Below are positions 52,899-61,972 of a DNA stretch of 64,000 nt, one piece after another. The translations under genes were made by a program, and so were the position numbers. This DNA comes from G965215055 sp965215055 (GTDB taxonomy: Bacteria > Pseudomonadota > Gammaproteobacteria > UBA4575). Numbering within the stretch: position 1 is the stretch's first letter; each line of letters starts with the position of its first letter. Where the stretch lies: contig OZ244046.1 of assembly GCA_965215055.1 (NCBI GenBank), positions 682,001 through 746,000 on the forward strand, given 5' to 3'. The notes below the pieces were generated by a model. The model was not told where the DNA came from. It ran no database searches and saw nothing but the letters and a program-made list of their open reading frames with translations.

Positions 52899-53888
52899 AT
52901 GAAGAGGCAAAACGTCTGCCCGTTTGCAGGCATTTTGTTGTCTTCAATTATGTTGCTGGCGTGTGCAGGGGCGCAAACCAGTCAATTGCAGTTGAACAGG
53001 CCGCTTGACCTTCCTGAACAGGCATTGATTGCGGAGGTGCCCTTCTTTCCGCAGGAGCAGTATCATTGCGGTCCGGCAACCCTGGCGATGGCTATGAATT
53101 ATTATGGCCTTGACGCTACACCTGGTGAACTTGCCGAAGATGTATTTACGCCTCGCTTGAAAGGCAGTCTGCAAGTAGAGATGAAAGCGGCAGTGCGCAG
53201 GCGTGGAATGCTGGCTTACGAGCTTACGCCCAGGCTGGTTTATCTGCTTGCGGAGGTTGCAGTCGGACACCCTGTGATCGTGCTGCAAAACCTGGCCATC
53301 AGGCAACGCCCCCTGTGGCATTACGCGGTTATCATCGGCTATGATTTGGAGCACAACACGGTTACGTTACACACGGGTGCTCATGCCAACTACCAGCTAT
53401 CCATGCATACTTTTGAGCATACCTGGAACCGCGCAGATAACTGGGCCCTGGTAGTATTGCCCAGTGACACGCTGCCCAATGACCGTAACCAGGCAAACTT
53501 TTTGCAAGCCGCAGTGACGCTGGAACAGGCGGGACAAACCGCTTCTGCCAACCGCGCTTGGCGTGCCATGGAAAAACGATGGCCAAATAACCATATCGCT
53601 ATCACGGGTATGGCCAATACCTACCTGGCTTTACAGCAACCCGAAAAGGCGACTGCCGGTTATTTGCGCGCGCTTGAATTACAACCCCGTGAGGCAGCCA
53701 TTTACAACAATCTCGCGTATAGTCTGCACGCGCAGTCGTGCCATGAGTCGTCCATGGCAGCCATTCGATGCGCCATGGCACTGGCACCTGGTAATGCTGA
53801 ATATCAACATTCCCTTGAAGATATCGCGTCCTCTGCGGCAGCAGCAAACTCTGAAAACTGTCCCAAACTTGCTTGTCCCAGCCCTTGA
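52899..53888 (+). CDS. PA2778 family cysteine peptidase with TPR region
   Basis: 329 residues. The N-terminus is a lipoprotein-like signal (SIMLLACAG with Cys near residue 22). Then comes a C39-like peptidase domain: FFPQEQYHCGPATLAMAMNYYGLD, with the catalytic Cys, and LWHYAVIIGYD, with the His. The C-terminal 110 residues hold tetratricopeptide repeats (IAITGMANTYLALQQPEKATAGYLRALELQPREAAIYNNLAYSL). Paired with the PA2779 gene, 11 bases away. The substrate is unknown. Confidence 0.85.
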   Translation: MKRQNVCPFAGILLSSIMLLACAGAQTSQLQLNRPLDLPEQALIAEVPFFPQEQYHCGPATLAMAMNYYGLDATPGELAEDVFTPRLKGSLQVEMKAAVRRRGMLAYELTPRLVYLLAEVAVGHPVIVLQNLAIRQRPLWHYAVIIGYDLEHNTVTLHTGAHANYQLSMHTFEHTWNRADNWALVVLPSDTLPNDRNQANFLQAAVTLEQAGQTASANRAWRAMEKRWPNNHIAITGMANTYLALQQPEKATAGYLRALELQPREAAIYNNLAYSLHAQSCHESSMAAIRCAMALAPGNAEYQHSLEDIASSAAAANSENCPKLACPSP

Positions 53889-53957
53889 TGCCAACCAGGC
53901 TGACAGGACGAGGTTATTCCTTTTACACTATGCAATGTCAAGGAGTATGCAGAGGGT

Positions 53958-55646
53958 GTGATTGTGGCCAGAAGTAATCAAACGCGGAAGTTTTCTTCAA
54001 CCGTCGTAGACGGCATTGAACGTGCGCCCAGCCGCGCCATGCTGCGCGCAGTAGGCTTTAGCGATGATGACTTCAATAAGCCGCAAATCGGTATTGCCTC
54101 GACCTGGAGCATGGTCACACCTTGTAACATGCACATTGACAAGCTCGCTGAACAGGCTGCTTACGGTGTCAATCAATCAGGCGGCAAGGCAGTAGTCTTC
54201 AACACTATTACAGTCTCCGACGGCATCTCCATGGGCACCGAGGGCATGAAATATTCCCTGGTCTCGCGGGAGGTGATTGCCGATTCCATCGAAACGGTCG
54301 CAGGCTGTGAAGGTTTTGACGGGGTCGTCGCTATCGGTGGCTGTGACAAAAATATGCCCGGTTGTTTGATTGCATTGGCGCGGCTCAACCGGCCATCCGT
54401 ATTCGTTTACGGCGGCACTATCATGCCGGGCAGCCATAATAATGCCAATATAGACGTGGTATCAGTGTTTGAAGCCGTCGGGCAATATGCCAAACGCAAG
54501 TTATCCGAAAACGAACTGAAACAGGTGGAGTCATCAGCGATACCTGGCCCTGGCTCTTGTGGCGGCATGTATACGGCTAATACCATGGCGTGCGCCATCG
54601 AGGCACTGGGCATGAGTCTGCCAAACAGTTCGGCACAAAATGCAATCTCAAGGGATAAGCGAGAGGATTGTATTGCCGCGGGGCAAGCAGTGGTGAACCT
54701 GATTAAAAAAGGTATTTCACCGCGGGACATCATGTCCAAAAAAGCGTTTCAGAACGCCATCACCATAGTCACCGCCCTGGGTGGCTCAACCAATGCCGTT
54801 TTACATCTGCTGGCGATGGCGCACGCCGTTGGCGTAAAGCTCGATTTGGACGAGTTCACGCGCATCGGCAAAAAAGTCCCGGTGCTGGCCGACCTGCGGC
54901 CAAGCGGCAGATACATGATGTCTGAACTGGTTGAAATCGGCGGCATTCAGCCCTTGTTACGCATGCTGTTGGACAGGGGGTTGCTGCACGGTGACTGTCT
55001 CACGGTAACGGGAAAAACCCTGGAGAGTAACTTGCGCGGGGTAAAACCTTATCCAAAATCACAGGATATCATTCGCAATATCGACGACCCCATCAAGAAA
55101 GATGGGCATCTCGTCATATTATATGGAAACCTTGCACCGCAAGGTGCAGTAGCAAAAATTTCCGGTAAAGAGGGCCTGCGCTTTACCGGCAAGGCGCGTG
55201 TATTTGCCTCGGAGGAAAAAGCACTGGAAAGAATCTTGCGTGGTGGCATAAAAAAGGGTGACGTCATTGTCATTCGTTACGAAGGCCCCAAGGGAGGTCC
55301 CGGTATGCGCGAGATGCTGTCACCGACTTCGGCGATTATGGGGCAAGGATTAGGCAAAGACGTTGCACTTATCACCGATGGGCGCTTTTCCGGCGGCAGT
55401 CACGGTTTTGTAGTTGGCCATATCACTCCCGAAGCCGCAGTAGGTGGGCCACTGGCATTGTTAAAAAACGGCGATCAAGTAACTATCGATGCGCAAAAAC
55501 GTGAGATCAACGCTATAATTTCAAAAAGAGAATTCGCGCAGCGCAAACAGAAGTGGAAGCCACCACGGCCTCGTTACAAGCGTGGAGTTCTGGCAAAATA
55601 CGCACAACAGGTGCATTCAGCTTCGGAGGGTGCCGTTACTGACTAG
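53958..55646 (+). CDS. ilvD: Dihydroxy-acid dehydratase
   Basis: [Fe-S] dehydratase of branched-chain amino acid synthesis. 562 residues, of the shorter IlvD class (about 560). GCDKNMPGCLIA and PGSCGGMYTANTMACAIEALGMSLP supply cluster ligands and substrate residues; TDGRFSGGSHGFVVGHITPEAAVGGP is the C-terminal signature. The start is GTG with a TATGCAGAGGGTG site just before. ilvE lies 9 kb away. Confidence 0.95.
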   Translation: MIVARSNQTRKFSSTVVDGIERAPSRAMLRAVGFSDDDFNKPQIGIASTWSMVTPCNMHIDKLAEQAAYGVNQSGGKAVVFNTITVSDGISMGTEGMKYSLVSREVIADSIETVAGCEGFDGVVAIGGCDKNMPGCLIALARLNRPSVFVYGGTIMPGSHNNANIDVVSVFEAVGQYAKRKLSENELKQVESSAIPGPGSCGGMYTANTMACAIEALGMSLPNSSAQNAISRDKREDCIAAGQAVVNLIKKGISPRDIMSKKAFQNAITIVTALGGSTNAVLHLLAMAHAVGVKLDLDEFTRIGKKVPVLADLRPSGRYMMSELVEIGGIQPLLRMLLDRGLLHGDCLTVTGKTLESNLRGVKPYPKSQDIIRNIDDPIKKDGHLVILYGNLAPQGAVAKISGKEGLRFTGKARVFASEEKALERILRGGIKKGDVIVIRYEGPKGGPGMREMLSPTSAIMGQGLGKDVALITDGRFSGGSHGFVVGHITPEAAVGGPLALLKNGDQVTIDAQKREINAIISKREFAQRKQKWKPPRPRYKRGVLAKYAQQVHSASEGAVTD

Positions 55647-55741
55647 ATAAGCCTGAATTGTCAGGTGCATAGAAAATAGTTTAGGATTGCCTACTCAATT
55701 ATAAAAAAATATAACAACAAACCTTTATCTAAGGGCCTTCA

Positions 55742-56380
55742 ATGACAACATCACTATCCCCTGAAAAATTACAGGACGTAATGGAGCGCAAAAATAAAAT
55801 GCGTCGCGAGGCTTATGACCGCCGCAATGCGCAGGAAAATAAAGATGAAATCAGTGCGCGTGCATGTGAGAAATTCATGGCCATGCCGGAATACCAAAAG
55901 GCAAAAGTAGCGATGTGGTATATCGATTGTCGCTCGGAAACCCGCACTAAACCACAACTGCTTGAAGAAGTTGCCAAGGGCGAAAAGAAGATCATTGTCC
56001 CCTATTGCACCGTGGATGAAAACGGCGATAACAAACTGGGACTCTGGTGGATGGAAAGCCTGGAGGAAATGGTGGTGGGCAAATGGAACATTCTTGAGCC
56101 GCCTAAAGAAATGTGGGGAAATCCGGACAAGGAGGTAGAAGCGGAAAACCTGGATATCGTTATGGTGCCGGGCGTGGGCTTTGACCGCAAAGGCGGGCGC
56201 ATGGGCAATGGGCAGGGCTATTATGACCGCCTGCTTGAGAAAGTTCGACCTGATTGCGCACTCGTGGCACTGTGTTACGAGTCTCAACTGTTCGATGAGA
56301 TACTGGTTGCACCCCACGACGTGTACATGGATAAGGTTGTCTCTGAAGATGCAGTGTATGAGGGTATTGGCCGAGCATAG
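55742..56380 (+). CDS. 5-formyltetrahydrofolate cyclo-ligase family protein
   Basis: 212 residues. Converts 5-formyl-H4F to 5,10-methenyl-H4F with ATP. AMWYIDCRSETRTKPQLLEEVAKGEKKIIVPYC and the C-terminal VPGVGFDRKGGRMGNGQGYYDRLL, with the GGRxGxGxGYYDR phosphate loop, identify the family. It is five bases from the Ftr gene, an unusual partner. It may serve general folate repair or, by inference, a one-carbon route between cofactors. Confidence 0.88.
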   Translation: MTTSLSPEKLQDVMERKNKMRREAYDRRNAQENKDEISARACEKFMAMPEYQKAKVAMWYIDCRSETRTKPQLLEEVAKGEKKIIVPYCTVDENGDNKLGLWWMESLEEMVVGKWNILEPPKEMWGNPDKEVEAENLDIVMVPGVGFDRKGGRMGNGQGYYDRLLEKVRPDCALVALCYESQLFDEILVAPHDVYMDKVVSEDAVYEGIGRA

Positions 56381-56385
56381 TCCTC

Positions 56386-57312
56386 ATGACTGCAAAGATA
56401 GACGATACTTACGCAGAGGCGTTTAGAAGCCTTTACACGGAATTTTTAATTACTGCGCGTGACCGTCGGTGGCTGGACCACGCGGTAAACGCTGCGACGG
56501 GTAACGCCTCCAGTTCAATCCTGTGTGACTGCGAGGCTGGTATGGACCGCTACGTCGGCGCAGGCAGTGATGACGATTTTCAGACTCCGGACGGCCGCCC
56601 GGGTGCAATCGTACAACTGCACGTGCCGCGTTTCTGGAAGGACCGTGTAAAACGCCTGGAGCGTGCGGCACTGGTGCGTATCAGTCAGAACGTCCTGACG
56701 TGTCCCACGGCCTCTTGCTTCAACTTGATCGACTCCGAAGATTATTATCACATGGGCCGTAAAGTCGCGTATTTTGGTAATGGCCACCAAAAACGAATCG
56801 AACGTTTTGGTCGCAAGATGTGGTGGATCCCGATTCTCGGTGGTGAGTTCATCCTGGACCGTCGACTGGGTTATGCCGACGGACTTATGGGTGGAAACCT
56901 GTGGTTTTTTGGTGACAGCGTAGACTCCGCTCTCGATGCCGCAGAAAAAGGCGTACAGGCAATCATGCCCGTGCCCGGTGTAATCTCGACCTTTCCGGGC
57001 GGTATTGCCGGCAGTGGTTCAAAAGCGGGTAGCGACTATGATTTCACTATTGCCAGTACCTATGAGAAATTTTGCCCGATGCTGCAAGATGACCCCAGCG
57101 TCGAGAAGGGACTGCCTGAAGGCGTAAATTCTGTCATGGAGATCATCATGAATGGCCAGGGCATGAAGCCTATCATCGATGCAACCCAGGCCGCTATCAA
57201 AGCTGCCGCAGATACGCCAGGATTAATCATGATCTCTGCAGGTAATTACGGTGGGCGCTTGGGCAAAAGCTTGATTTATCTACATCCCGATAAGCAACCG
57301 GCCACCCACTGA
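56386..57312 (+). CDS. fhcD: Formylmethanofuran--tetrahydromethanopterin formyltransferase (Ftr/FhcD)
   Basis: 308 residues. In methylotrophs this is a subunit of the formyltransferase/hydrolase complex that oxidises C1 units carried on tetrahydromethanopterin. The proteins of this family share the blocks seen here: IDDTYAEAFRSLYTEFLITARDRRWLDHAVNAATGNASSSILCDCEAG, TCPTASCFNLIDSEDYY, FILDRRLGYADGLMGGNLWFFG and MPVPGVISTFPGGIAGSGSKAGSDYDFTIAST. Normally the gene lies in fhcCDAB; here it is next to the cyclo-ligase with no fhcA, B or C in the window. Confidence 0.9.
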   Translation: MTAKIDDTYAEAFRSLYTEFLITARDRRWLDHAVNAATGNASSSILCDCEAGMDRYVGAGSDDDFQTPDGRPGAIVQLHVPRFWKDRVKRLERAALVRISQNVLTCPTASCFNLIDSEDYYHMGRKVAYFGNGHQKRIERFGRKMWWIPILGGEFILDRRLGYADGLMGGNLWFFGDSVDSALDAAEKGVQAIMPVPGVISTFPGGIAGSGSKAGSDYDFTIASTYEKFCPMLQDDPSVEKGLPEGVNSVMEIIMNGQGMKPIIDATQAAIKAAADTPGLIMISAGNYGGRLGKSLIYLHPDKQPATH

Positions 57313-57419
57313 TCCCTTGATTTCCGAGTTCCGTCCGCCAGGGAAGTTTGTGGCGGCAATAGCCCCGGTATGCGGGGAACAAGCGTCATATAGTTATAAC
57401 TCTATAGCATAATCTCAAC

Positions 57420-58310
57420 ATGGTTCCGGAATTTGAGAAAACATCGGCTGGCGCTGTTTTGATGGGCGGCAAAATCGTTGCAGACAAGATACAAGCCAGC
57501 ATCGCAACAAGGCTTGCCAACACTCCAAGGGCCAAGGTTACCCTGGCAACCGTGCTGGCTGGAGAAGATCCTGCCAGCAGGCTTTACGTCGATATGAAGC
57601 AACGCCGTGCTGCTGCTGCGGGTATTCAATCCAGGTATATACAACTTGATGCGACCGTCTCAATGCAAGAGGCAAGTGAAGAAATCACCAGGCTCGCAAA
57701 TGACCCGACAATACATGGAGTTTTGATTCAATTACCGCTGCCACCCCAACTGGACACGCATAAGATCATCGACCTGCTCCCTGCTGAAAAAGACGTGGAT
57801 GGATTAACGAGTAATAATCTTGGCAAGTTATTACGCGGTGAGTCAGGGTTAGTCCCTTGCACACCCTTGGGTATCATGCATTTGCTTGAGTATTATCAAA
57901 TCGCTACAAGTGAAAAACGCGCCGTGGTGATTGGACGCTCAACGCTGGTGGGCTTGCCGCTGTCGTTATTGTTGACGCGCAAAGGCGTAGATGCAACGGT
58001 CACGCTGGCACATTCCCGCAGCAAGGACCTGCCTGAAATAACCCGGTCCGCCGATATCGTAGTTGCCGCTACAGGCAAAGCACACCTGGTTACTGCAAGG
58101 CACGTCAAACCCGATGCCACGGTAATCGACGTGGGCGTTACAAAAACCGCACAAGGTATACAGGGAGACGTCGATTTTGATAGCGTGCAGGCTGTTGCCG
58201 GTGCACTCACGCCCATGCCAGGCGGCACCGGACCAATGACTGTCGCCTGCCTGCTGGAAAACACGATACGAGCCGCCGAACTGCAAAATGTGCTGCCAAC
58301 CAATGCTTGA
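57420..58310 (+). CDS. folD: Methylene-H4F dehydrogenase / methenyl-H4F cyclohydrolase FolD
   Basis: 296 residues. Interconverts methylene-, methenyl- and 10-formyl-H4F, feeding methylene-H4F to serine hydroxymethyltransferase. SRLYVDMKQRRAAAAGI carries the substrate region (usually SxxYxxxKxKxxxxxGI; here the Lys is in DMKQRR). VDGLTSNNLGKL, PCTPLGIMHLLEYY, VVIGRSTLVGLPLSLLL and PMPGGTGPMTVACLLENTI are all present. An ATG at 57462 (MGGKIVADK) is an alternative start. Confidence 0.93.
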   Translation: MVPEFEKTSAGAVLMGGKIVADKIQASIATRLANTPRAKVTLATVLAGEDPASRLYVDMKQRRAAAAGIQSRYIQLDATVSMQEASEEITRLANDPTIHGVLIQLPLPPQLDTHKIIDLLPAEKDVDGLTSNNLGKLLRGESGLVPCTPLGIMHLLEYYQIATSEKRAVVIGRSTLVGLPLSLLLTRKGVDATVTLAHSRSKDLPEITRSADIVVAATGKAHLVTARHVKPDATVIDVGVTKTAQGIQGDVDFDSVQAVAGALTPMPGGTGPMTVACLLENTIRAAELQNVLPTNA

Positions 58311-58403
58311 GTCTGGTATAGGGCTTGTGGCAGAATGATGGGCTCTCACGCGACTACGATGCACGTGGGAACGGCGGTGACGGCTTCACAACTTGAGGCC
58401 GAC

Positions 58404-58409
58404 TATAAT
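58404..58409 (+). promoter_or_regulatory. Candidate -10 box of the serine-cycle operon
   Basis: A perfect TATAAT, 56 bases before the sga ATG, in the 155-base gap after folD. No clear -35 at the right distance (GTGACG lies 21 bases upstream). It would make the sga-mcl-mtkA-mtkB-hprA series separately transcribed. Confidence 0.4.
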
Positions 58410-58465
58410 AACTATCGAGATTCATCCTTGTTTTAACTGTTTAATATTTACATAAAGGTTACGCT

Positions 58466-59737
58466 ATGCCTGGAGAAAAACCCTCTTTTCCCGGAAGAAA
58501 TTATCTGTTTGCACCGGGTCCTACACACATCCCACAGATGGTGCAAAATGCGATGATCTGCCCGCAGGAAGATCATCGTGCCCCTGATTTTCCCCAGTTG
58601 GTCAAACCGCTGCTGCGAGACTGCAACAAGATTTTCAAGACTACAAAAGGAACAACTTTCCTGTTCCCTGCCACGGGCACCGCAGGTTGGGAGGTTGCCT
58701 TGGCGAATACCATGTCTCCGGGTGATAAAGTTTTGACTACCCGCTTTGGGCAGTTCAGCCACTTGTGGTATGACCTTGCGTGCCGCATCGGCCTGGACGT
58801 GCAGCTTGTAGAAACTCCATGGGGCGAAGGTGTGCCCATTGACAAGTTCAAAAGAATTCTGGCTGCAGATAAAGATCATCAAATCAAAGCCGTTATCGTA
58901 TGTCATAACGAAACGGCAACCGGGGTTACCAGCGATATTGCAGGATTGCGCAAGGCAATGAACGCGGTCAAACATCCTGCAATGCTCATGGTGGACGGCG
59001 TGAGTTCCATCGCCAGCATTGATTTCCGCATGGACCAGTGGAACGTAGACGTCGCTGTGAGCGGCTCACAAAAAGGCTTTATGCTACCTGCCGGAATGGC
59101 AATCGTCTGTTTTAGCAAAAAAGCCTTGGCAGCACGTAGAAAGGCAAAGTGTGCGCGCTGCTTTCTCGATATCCAGGACCACATCAATACCAACAAGGAT
59201 GGTTTTTTCCCATATACCCCTTCCGTTCCCATGTTGCGAGGACTGCGCGCAGCAGTAGACCTGCTGCTGGCAGAAGGGTTGGAGAATGTCTTCAGGCGAC
59301 ACCACCGCTTGGCTGAAGGGGTGCGCCTGGCGATCAAGGCCTGGGGACTGAAAACATGCGCAAAGGCACCCAAGTGGTACTCTGATACTGTAACCGCCAT
59401 CGAAGTCCCCGCCAGTGTCAACGCAGCAGAAGTCATCCACATTGCCTACCATCGTTACAACACCTCCCTGGGTGCCGGCCTGTCAAAAGTTGCCGGTAAG
59501 GTTTTCCGTATCGGTCACCTGGGCGATAACAATGAAGCGCGCATGATGGCTGTGCTGGGAACGGTGGAAATGGCGATGCGGGACGCCGGCATGAAAGTAA
59601 AACCTGGCAGTGGTGTTGCCGCCGCCGAGGAGTACTACCGCAAAACCGCGAAGAAAATTAAAAAGTTTGGTGCAGCTAAAGCCCCCCGTGAAGCGCGTGT
59701 CGCGACCAAAAAGAAAGTAGCTAAAAAACGCCGATAA
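58466..59737 (+). CDS. sgaA: Serine--glyoxylate aminotransferase
   Basis: PLP enzyme of the serine cycle: serine plus glyoxylate gives hydroxypyruvate plus glycine. 423 residues. NYLFAPGPTHIPQMVQNAM, FLFPATGTAGWEVALANTMSPGDKVL and the PLP lysine in VAVSGSQKGFMLPAGMAI (about residue 200) are characteristic. The C-terminus carries an extra basic tail (KTAKKIKKFGAAKAPREARV then KKKVAKKRR), histone-like and not needed for the fold. First of the serine-cycle series; AAAGG precedes the ATG. Confidence 0.94.
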   Translation: MPGEKPSFPGRNYLFAPGPTHIPQMVQNAMICPQEDHRAPDFPQLVKPLLRDCNKIFKTTKGTTFLFPATGTAGWEVALANTMSPGDKVLTTRFGQFSHLWYDLACRIGLDVQLVETPWGEGVPIDKFKRILAADKDHQIKAVIVCHNETATGVTSDIAGLRKAMNAVKHPAMLMVDGVSSIASIDFRMDQWNVDVAVSGSQKGFMLPAGMAIVCFSKKALAARRKAKCARCFLDIQDHINTNKDGFFPYTPSVPMLRGLRAAVDLLLAEGLENVFRRHHRLAEGVRLAIKAWGLKTCAKAPKWYSDTVTAIEVPASVNAAEVIHIAYHRYNTSLGAGLSKVAGKVFRIGHLGDNNEARMMAVLGTVEMAMRDAGMKVKPGSGVAAAEEYYRKTAKKIKKFGAAKAPREARVATKKKVAKKRR

Positions 59738-59762
59738 TTAAATAAACAACAAGGTAAATGCC

Positions 59763-60704
59763 ATGAGTTTCACTCAATATAAACCCGCCCAATTACGTTT
59801 ACAGCGCTGCGAACTGGCAGTGCCGGGGTCCAATCCGAAAATGATGGCAAAGGCCGTTACCTGTGCCGCAGATTACGTATTTCTCGACTTGGAGGATGCC
59901 GTCGCGCCCGATGATAAGGTACAGGCGCGTAAAAACGTCATTGCGGCACTGCAAGAACATGACTGGAAAGGAAACGGTAAAACGGTCTCAGTGCGCATCA
60001 ACGGACTTGACACACATTACATGTACCGTGACGTGGTAGACGTCATGGAGCAAGCGGGCGACAAGCTGGACACTATCCTGATTCCAAAAGTGGGTACGAC
60101 CGGCGACGTCTACATGGTAGATGCCATGGTTACACAAATAGAAGAAGCCATGGGGTTCGGTAATAAAATCGGTCTTGAGGCACTGATAGAAACGGCGCTG
60201 GGCATGGCTAACGTGGAAGCCATCGCAACTTCAAGCCCGCGCCTGGAGGCGATGCATTTTGGTGTTGCCGACTATGCCGCGAGCAATCGTGCGCGCACGG
60301 TCAACATAGGTGGCTTGAATCCCGACTATCCCGGCGATCAGTGGCATGCGGCTATTTCTCGCATGACGGTGGCGTGTCGAGCATTCGGATTGCGGCCCAT
60401 CGATGGACCATTTGGCGATTTTAACGATCCTGAAGGATATTTGCTGGCGGCACGGCGTGCCGCAGCCCTGGGTATTGAAGGCAAGTGGGCAATTCACCCA
60501 AAACAGATCGAACTGGCCAACGAGGTCTTCACACCACCGGAAGCAGAGGTCACCAAGGCGAAGAAAATTCTTGAAGAACTGGATAAAGCTGCCAGGGAAG
60601 GCAAAGGCGCTGCGTCGCTGGACGGTAAAATGATTGATGCCGCATCTGCACGTATGGCCGAGAACGTCGTTCGTGCAGCTGATGCAATCGCGGCAAAATC
60701 CTGA
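59763..60704 (+). CDS. mcl: Malyl-CoA lyase (CitE family)
   Basis: Cleaves malyl-CoA to glyoxylate and acetyl-CoA in the serine cycle. 313 residues, HpcH/HpaI-CitE fold: LQRCELAVPGSNPKMMAKA, YVFLDLEDAVAPDDKVQARKNVI, LIPKVGTTGDVYMVDAMV, IGLEALIETALGMANVEAIA with the metal-binding Glu, and GKWAIHPKQIELANEVFTP. 25 bases after sga. Confidence 0.92.
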   Translation: MSFTQYKPAQLRLQRCELAVPGSNPKMMAKAVTCAADYVFLDLEDAVAPDDKVQARKNVIAALQEHDWKGNGKTVSVRINGLDTHYMYRDVVDVMEQAGDKLDTILIPKVGTTGDVYMVDAMVTQIEEAMGFGNKIGLEALIETALGMANVEAIATSSPRLEAMHFGVADYAASNRARTVNIGGLNPDYPGDQWHAAISRMTVACRAFGLRPIDGPFGDFNDPEGYLLAARRAAALGIEGKWAIHPKQIELANEVFTPPEAEVTKAKKILEELDKAAREGKGAASLDGKMIDAASARMAENVVRAADAIAAKS

Positions 60705-60774
60705 TTCCGCCGTGATAATCTGTCCTTTTTAGATGTAAATAAGAATAAATCATTTTCTCGGGAGGGAATGCCAA

Positions 60775-61953
60775 GTGGACATCCATGAGTATCAAGCAAA
60801 AGAGCTATTGTCTGAATTCGGCGTAGGTATTGCGCCGGGTGGGCTCGCGTATAGCCCTGAGCAGGCCGTGTACCGCGCCAAGGAGATAGGCGGCCATCAA
60901 TGGGTGGTCAAGGCACAGATTCATTCCGGTGCACGTGGTAAGGCCGGGGGAATCAGGGTCTGCCACAATGATGAAGAGATATGGAATGCCGCGGATGAGC
61001 TACTGGGTAAAAAGCTGGTTACCAACCAGACTGGCCCCGCAGGTAAAGTTGTCTATCGGCTGTACGTTGAGCAGGCTACTGATATAGAAAGGGAAATTTA
61101 CCTGGGGTATGTCCTGGACCGCAACAAGCAGCGCGTAGTCCTGGTAACTTCTTCAGAAGGCGGTATGGAAATCGAAGAACTGGCCCATACAAAACCTGAA
61201 TCAATCATTCGCATCGAGGTAGAACCCGCCGTTGGACTGCGCGATTTCCAGGCTCGCGAGATTGCGTTCGGCATCGGCCTGCATCCTGATTTAACCAGCC
61301 AGGCTGTCCACACTCTCATGGGAGCCTACCGGGCATTTCGCAATCTGGATGCGACGATGGTAGAAATCAATCCACTGGTGGTAACCAAAGACAGCCGCCT
61401 GCTCGCGTTAGACGCCAAAATGGGTTTTGATGACAATGCGCTTTTCCGGCGCCCCAACATCTCCGAGTTGCGTGACAAATCACAAGAAGACCCCCGCGAA
61501 ACGGCCGCTTCAGACCGCGGACTCAGCTATGTAGGCCTGGATGGCGACATCGGGTGCATGATTAATGGAGCGGGATTGGCCATGGCTACCATGGATATGA
61601 TCAAACATAAGGGTGGTGAGCCTGCGAATTTTCTGGATATTGGGGGCGGCGCTTCACCTGATCGCGTAACCAAGGCATTTAAGTTGGTGCTTGATGACGA
61701 GAATGTAAAAGCTATGCTGGTGAATATCTTTGCCGGTATCAATCGCTGTGACTGGATTGCAGAAGGCGTAATCCAGGCCTTCGGAAAGTTGGACGTAAAA
61801 GTGCCCGTCATTGTACGTCTTTCCGGAACAAACGTAGAAAAAGGTATGCAAATGCTTGAAGACAGCGGCTATCCGATTATTACTGCAGATACGTTGGCAG
61901 GAGCCGCAGAGAAGGTGGTAGCAGAACGTAATCGCATTATCGAAGCTGCATGA
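60775..61953 (+). CDS. mtkA: Malate--CoA ligase (malate thiokinase), beta subunit
   Basis: With mtkB forms malyl-CoA from malate, CoA and ATP. 392 residues, ATP-grasp beta subunit related to succinyl-CoA synthetase: MDIHEYQAKELLSEFGVGIAPGGLAYS, VVKAQIHSGARGKAGGIRVC, MVEINPLVVTKDSRLLALDAKMGFDDNA and LVNIFAGINRCDWIAEGVI. The start is GTG, supported by GGAGGG eight bases before it; the nearer ATG at 60768 reads only six codons. The context of mcl and hprA makes malate the likely substrate. Confidence 0.92.
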   Translation: MDIHEYQAKELLSEFGVGIAPGGLAYSPEQAVYRAKEIGGHQWVVKAQIHSGARGKAGGIRVCHNDEEIWNAADELLGKKLVTNQTGPAGKVVYRLYVEQATDIEREIYLGYVLDRNKQRVVLVTSSEGGMEIEELAHTKPESIIRIEVEPAVGLRDFQAREIAFGIGLHPDLTSQAVHTLMGAYRAFRNLDATMVEINPLVVTKDSRLLALDAKMGFDDNALFRRPNISELRDKSQEDPRETAASDRGLSYVGLDGDIGCMINGAGLAMATMDMIKHKGGEPANFLDIGGGASPDRVTKAFKLVLDDENVKAMLVNIFAGINRCDWIAEGVIQAFGKLDVKVPVIVRLSGTNVEKGMQMLEDSGYPIITADTLAGAAEKVVAERNRIIEAA

Positions 61954-61972
61954 AGGACCAGGAGAAGCACAC

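Noticed and set aside
57313..57419. CCCCGGTATGCGGGG hairpin before folD as a terminator or riboswitch
   Set aside because: Short stem and no T run; no known riboswitch pattern, although it may be a weak terminator of the Ftr transcript.
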